Of a DNA stretch of 6,387 nucleotides, positions 4,722-6,387 are shown in pieces. The stretch is from positions 1 to 6,387 of the forward strand of contig NZ_JBLKSS010000198.1 of the NCBI RefSeq assembly GCF_047607725.1. Reading direction: 5' to 3'. Source of the stretch: JBLKSS01 sp047607725. Lineage in GTDB: Bacteria > Pseudomonadota > Gammaproteobacteria > Enterobacterales > Enterobacteriaceae. Every line of letters starts with the position of its first letter. The stretch's first letter is position 1. Position numbers and translations under genes: made by a program. Below the pieces are notes generated by a model. The model was given only the letters and a program-made list of their open reading frames with translations, was not told the origin of the DNA and searched no databases.

Positions 4722-6247
4722 ATGCCAAAACCCAAATTTGATAAAGCTGCGTTCCAGGCAGCGCTAGATCGTCAGTGGCAACGTTATGGTCTCGCCGGCG
4801 CGCAGGAAATGACCTCGTTTCAGTGGTGGCAGGCGGTCAGCGCGGCGGTCAATAAATGCATCGCCCCCCCAAGCGACCAGCCGGGCAACAGCAAAAAATT
4901 TCTCCGTCATGTCAATTACCTTTCCATGGAGTTCCTGCTGGGACGTCTGACCGGTAATAATCTTATCAATCTTGGCGGGTACGATACGGTCAAAAGAGTG
5001 CTCGACGGTTATCAGGTTAGTCTTGCCGATATCCTGGAATACGAGGTCGATCCGGCGCTGGGTAATGGCGGCCTGTTATATGGATTCCATGGCGACCGAT
5101 GGCCAGCCGGCCATCGGCTACGGACTGAATTATCAGTACGGCTTGTTTCGTCAGACCTTCGCCGAAGGCCAGCAATGGGAATTCCCCGACGACTGGCATC
5201 GCGAAACCTATCCCTGGTTCCGTCATAACACGGCGCTAAATGTTGAGGTGGGGTTTGGCGGCAAACTGGTGAAAGACGAGCAGGGCGGCAGCCGCTGGGA
5301 GCCGGCGTTCTCGCTTATCGGCGAAGCCTGGGATTTGCAGGTGGTCGGTTTTGGCAATGGCGCGGTGCTGCCGCTGTGTTTATGGCAGGCGACGCATCCG
5401 CATCCGTTCAATCTGGCGCTGTTTAATGAGGGAAAGTTCCTCAAAGCCGAACGGGCCGGGATCGACGCCGCCAAGTTGACCAAAGTACTTTACCCGAACG
5501 ATAACCATCAGGAAGGCAAACAGCTGCGGCTGATGCAGCAGTATTTTCAGTGCGCCTGTGCGGTGGCGGATATTTTGTGCCGTCATCATTTGGCCGGCCG
5601 CAGTCTGGAAAATCTGCCGGATTATGAAGTTATCCAGCTCAATGATACCCATCAGGCAATCGCCATCCCCGAGATGCTGCGCGTGCTGCTCGACCAACAC
5701 CAGCTAACATGGGATGAAGCCTGGCTGATTACGTCACGTACCTTTGCCTACACCAACCATACGCTGATGCCGGAGGCGCTGGAATGCTGGGATGAAAAGC
5801 TGGTACAGACGCTGCTGCCGCGTCATTTCGCCATCATCAGGCACATCAACGACCGGCTGCGGGTGCTGGTGGAACAGTGCTGGCCGGGCGATAACGCGGT
5901 ATGACGCCGCTTGGCGGTAGTGCAGGATAAACAAGTACGGATGGCGAATTTATGCGTGGTATGCAGCTTTGCGGTAAATGGCGTCGCCGCGCTGCATTCC
6001 GATCTGGTGAAAAGCGATCTGTTTCCCGACTATTGTCAGCTGTGGCCGCAGAAGTTCCATAACGTGACCAACGGCATTACCCCGCGCCGCTGGCTGAAGC
6101 AGTGTAATCCGGCGCTGGCGGCGCTAATTGACGAAACCATTGGCAAAGGCTGGATCACCTGGCTTGAAAGGTTAAAAGCGGTGGCGCCTTATGCGGACGA
6201 TGCGGCGTTTCGCGCCCGCTTCCAGCAAATTAAATACGATAATAAAC
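4722..6247 (+). pseudogene. malP: Maltodextrin phosphorylase MalP, frameshifted, nonsense-mutated and IS66-truncated
   Basis: MalP is a cytosolic PLP enzyme that phosphorolyses maltodextrins to glucose-1-phosphate. The ATG at 4722 follows AGGATAGAG (4705-4713), and the N-terminus (FQAALDRQWQRYGL, HVNYLSMEFLLGRLTGNN) matches E. coli MalP. At 5067-5075 the conserved GNGGLGRLAAC segment is shortened and the frame moves by +1, consistent with a 17-bp deletion between GGCGGCCTG repeats. Homology resumes at 5074 (ACYMDSMAT, GYGLNYQYGLF, VIQLNDTH, FAYTNHTLMPEAL) up to a TGA at 5902-5904, where E. coli has Trp in KVWAKLAVV. It continues in the same frame (FHNVTNGITPRRW at about 6055) until the IS66 end at 6248. 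This covers about two thirds of the 797-residue family length. The PLP-lysine region is beyond the insertion, so no active enzyme can be made. A glycine-to-cysteine change in CVVCSFAVNG (E. coli CVVGGFAVNG) adds to the decay. Confidence 0.94.
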
Positions 6248-6387
6248 GTAAGCGTACGCCCAGCGCCGTATTGACAGTTATTCAGCAGGGATGGTGAGGT
6301 TCCACGGCAGGAGCTCTTTGATTTTGTTGATGGGATGATCCGTGATAATCGCCAGCACATGGCGCAGATACGCTTCCGGCTCCACGC
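6248..6387 (-). mobile_element. IS66-family insertion sequence, one end (incomplete)
   Basis: The element begins with GTAAGCG at 6248-6254, the characteristic IS66-family terminal sequence, immediately after malP homology ends. The transposase tnpC 3' end lies inside it on the minus strand, 30 bases from the tip, as expected for the tnpC-proximal end. IS66 elements make 8-bp target duplications, so TAATAAAC at 6240-6247 is the predicted duplicate. Its partner lies outside the window. The left boundary is well supported by both the terminal motif and loss of malP homology. Confidence 0.88.
6278..6387 (-). CDS. tnpC: IS66-family transposase TnpC, C-terminal 35 residues (runs off window)
   Basis: The minus strand from the window edge encodes VEPEAYLRHVLAII, then TDHPINKIKELLPWNL, ending in TIPAE with TAA at 6280-6278. 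This is the strongly conserved C-terminus of IS66-family TnpC (the pattern VEPEAYLRHVL, DHPINRI, LLPWN). TnpC is the DDE transposase of these elements. Only the tail is present, so the catalytic DDE residues and the accessory tnpA/tnpB genes, if any, lie outside. No lesion is seen in this part. The orientation opposes malP, so the element contributes no readthrough from tnpC into malP sense. Confidence 0.93.
   Translation of the reverse strand, partial: VEPEAYLRHVLAIITDHPINKIKELLPWNLTIPAE

Overview
The window looks like a chromosomal segment of a degenerating member of the Enterobacterales. The proteins are very close to Escherichia/Yersinia GlpD, GlpE, GlpG, GlpR and MalP, and the order (glgP tail, convergent glpD, divergent glpEGR, then malP) matches the enterobacterial glg-glp-mal neighbourhood. 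Several genes are freshly broken by single point lesions, and insertion-sequence or foreign DNA sits at both edges. This pattern fits a recently host-restricted symbiont such as a Sodalis-type lineage. The genus is inferred from pattern and recall, not from a search.

Layout. Bases 1-188 are AT-rich (about 36% G+C over 1-180 by hand count), carry two families of short direct repeats and no recognisable gene, and abut the last 34 codons of glgP (189-293). glpD (327-1835, minus) is complete and has a recognisable promoter with tandem GlpR operator-like sites. The 302-bp divergent region 1836-2137 leads to glpE (2138-2461), which has an in-frame amber codon at position 17. After a 302-bp spacer with a good CRP-like site comes glpG (2764-3610), with a frameshift between its cytosolic and rhomboid domains. 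glpR (3635-4393) is complete. A 328-bp non-coding stretch then precedes malP (4722-6247). malP carries an internal deletion/frameshift, a Trp-to-stop change, and finally the end of an IS66-family element that starts at 6248 and runs off the window with the 3' end of its tnpC on the minus strand.

Functional reading. Aerobic glycerol-3-phosphate oxidation (GlpD) and its repressor (GlpR) appear preserved together with their operator. The accessory sulfurtransferase GlpE and rhomboid protease GlpG appear to be decaying. Both alpha-glucan phosphorylases seen here (glgP tail, malP) are destroyed at this locus, implying loss of glycogen/maltodextrin phosphorolysis unless another copy exists elsewhere. 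I found no sign of a novel multi-gene system. The least explained part is the repeat-rich edge at 1-188.
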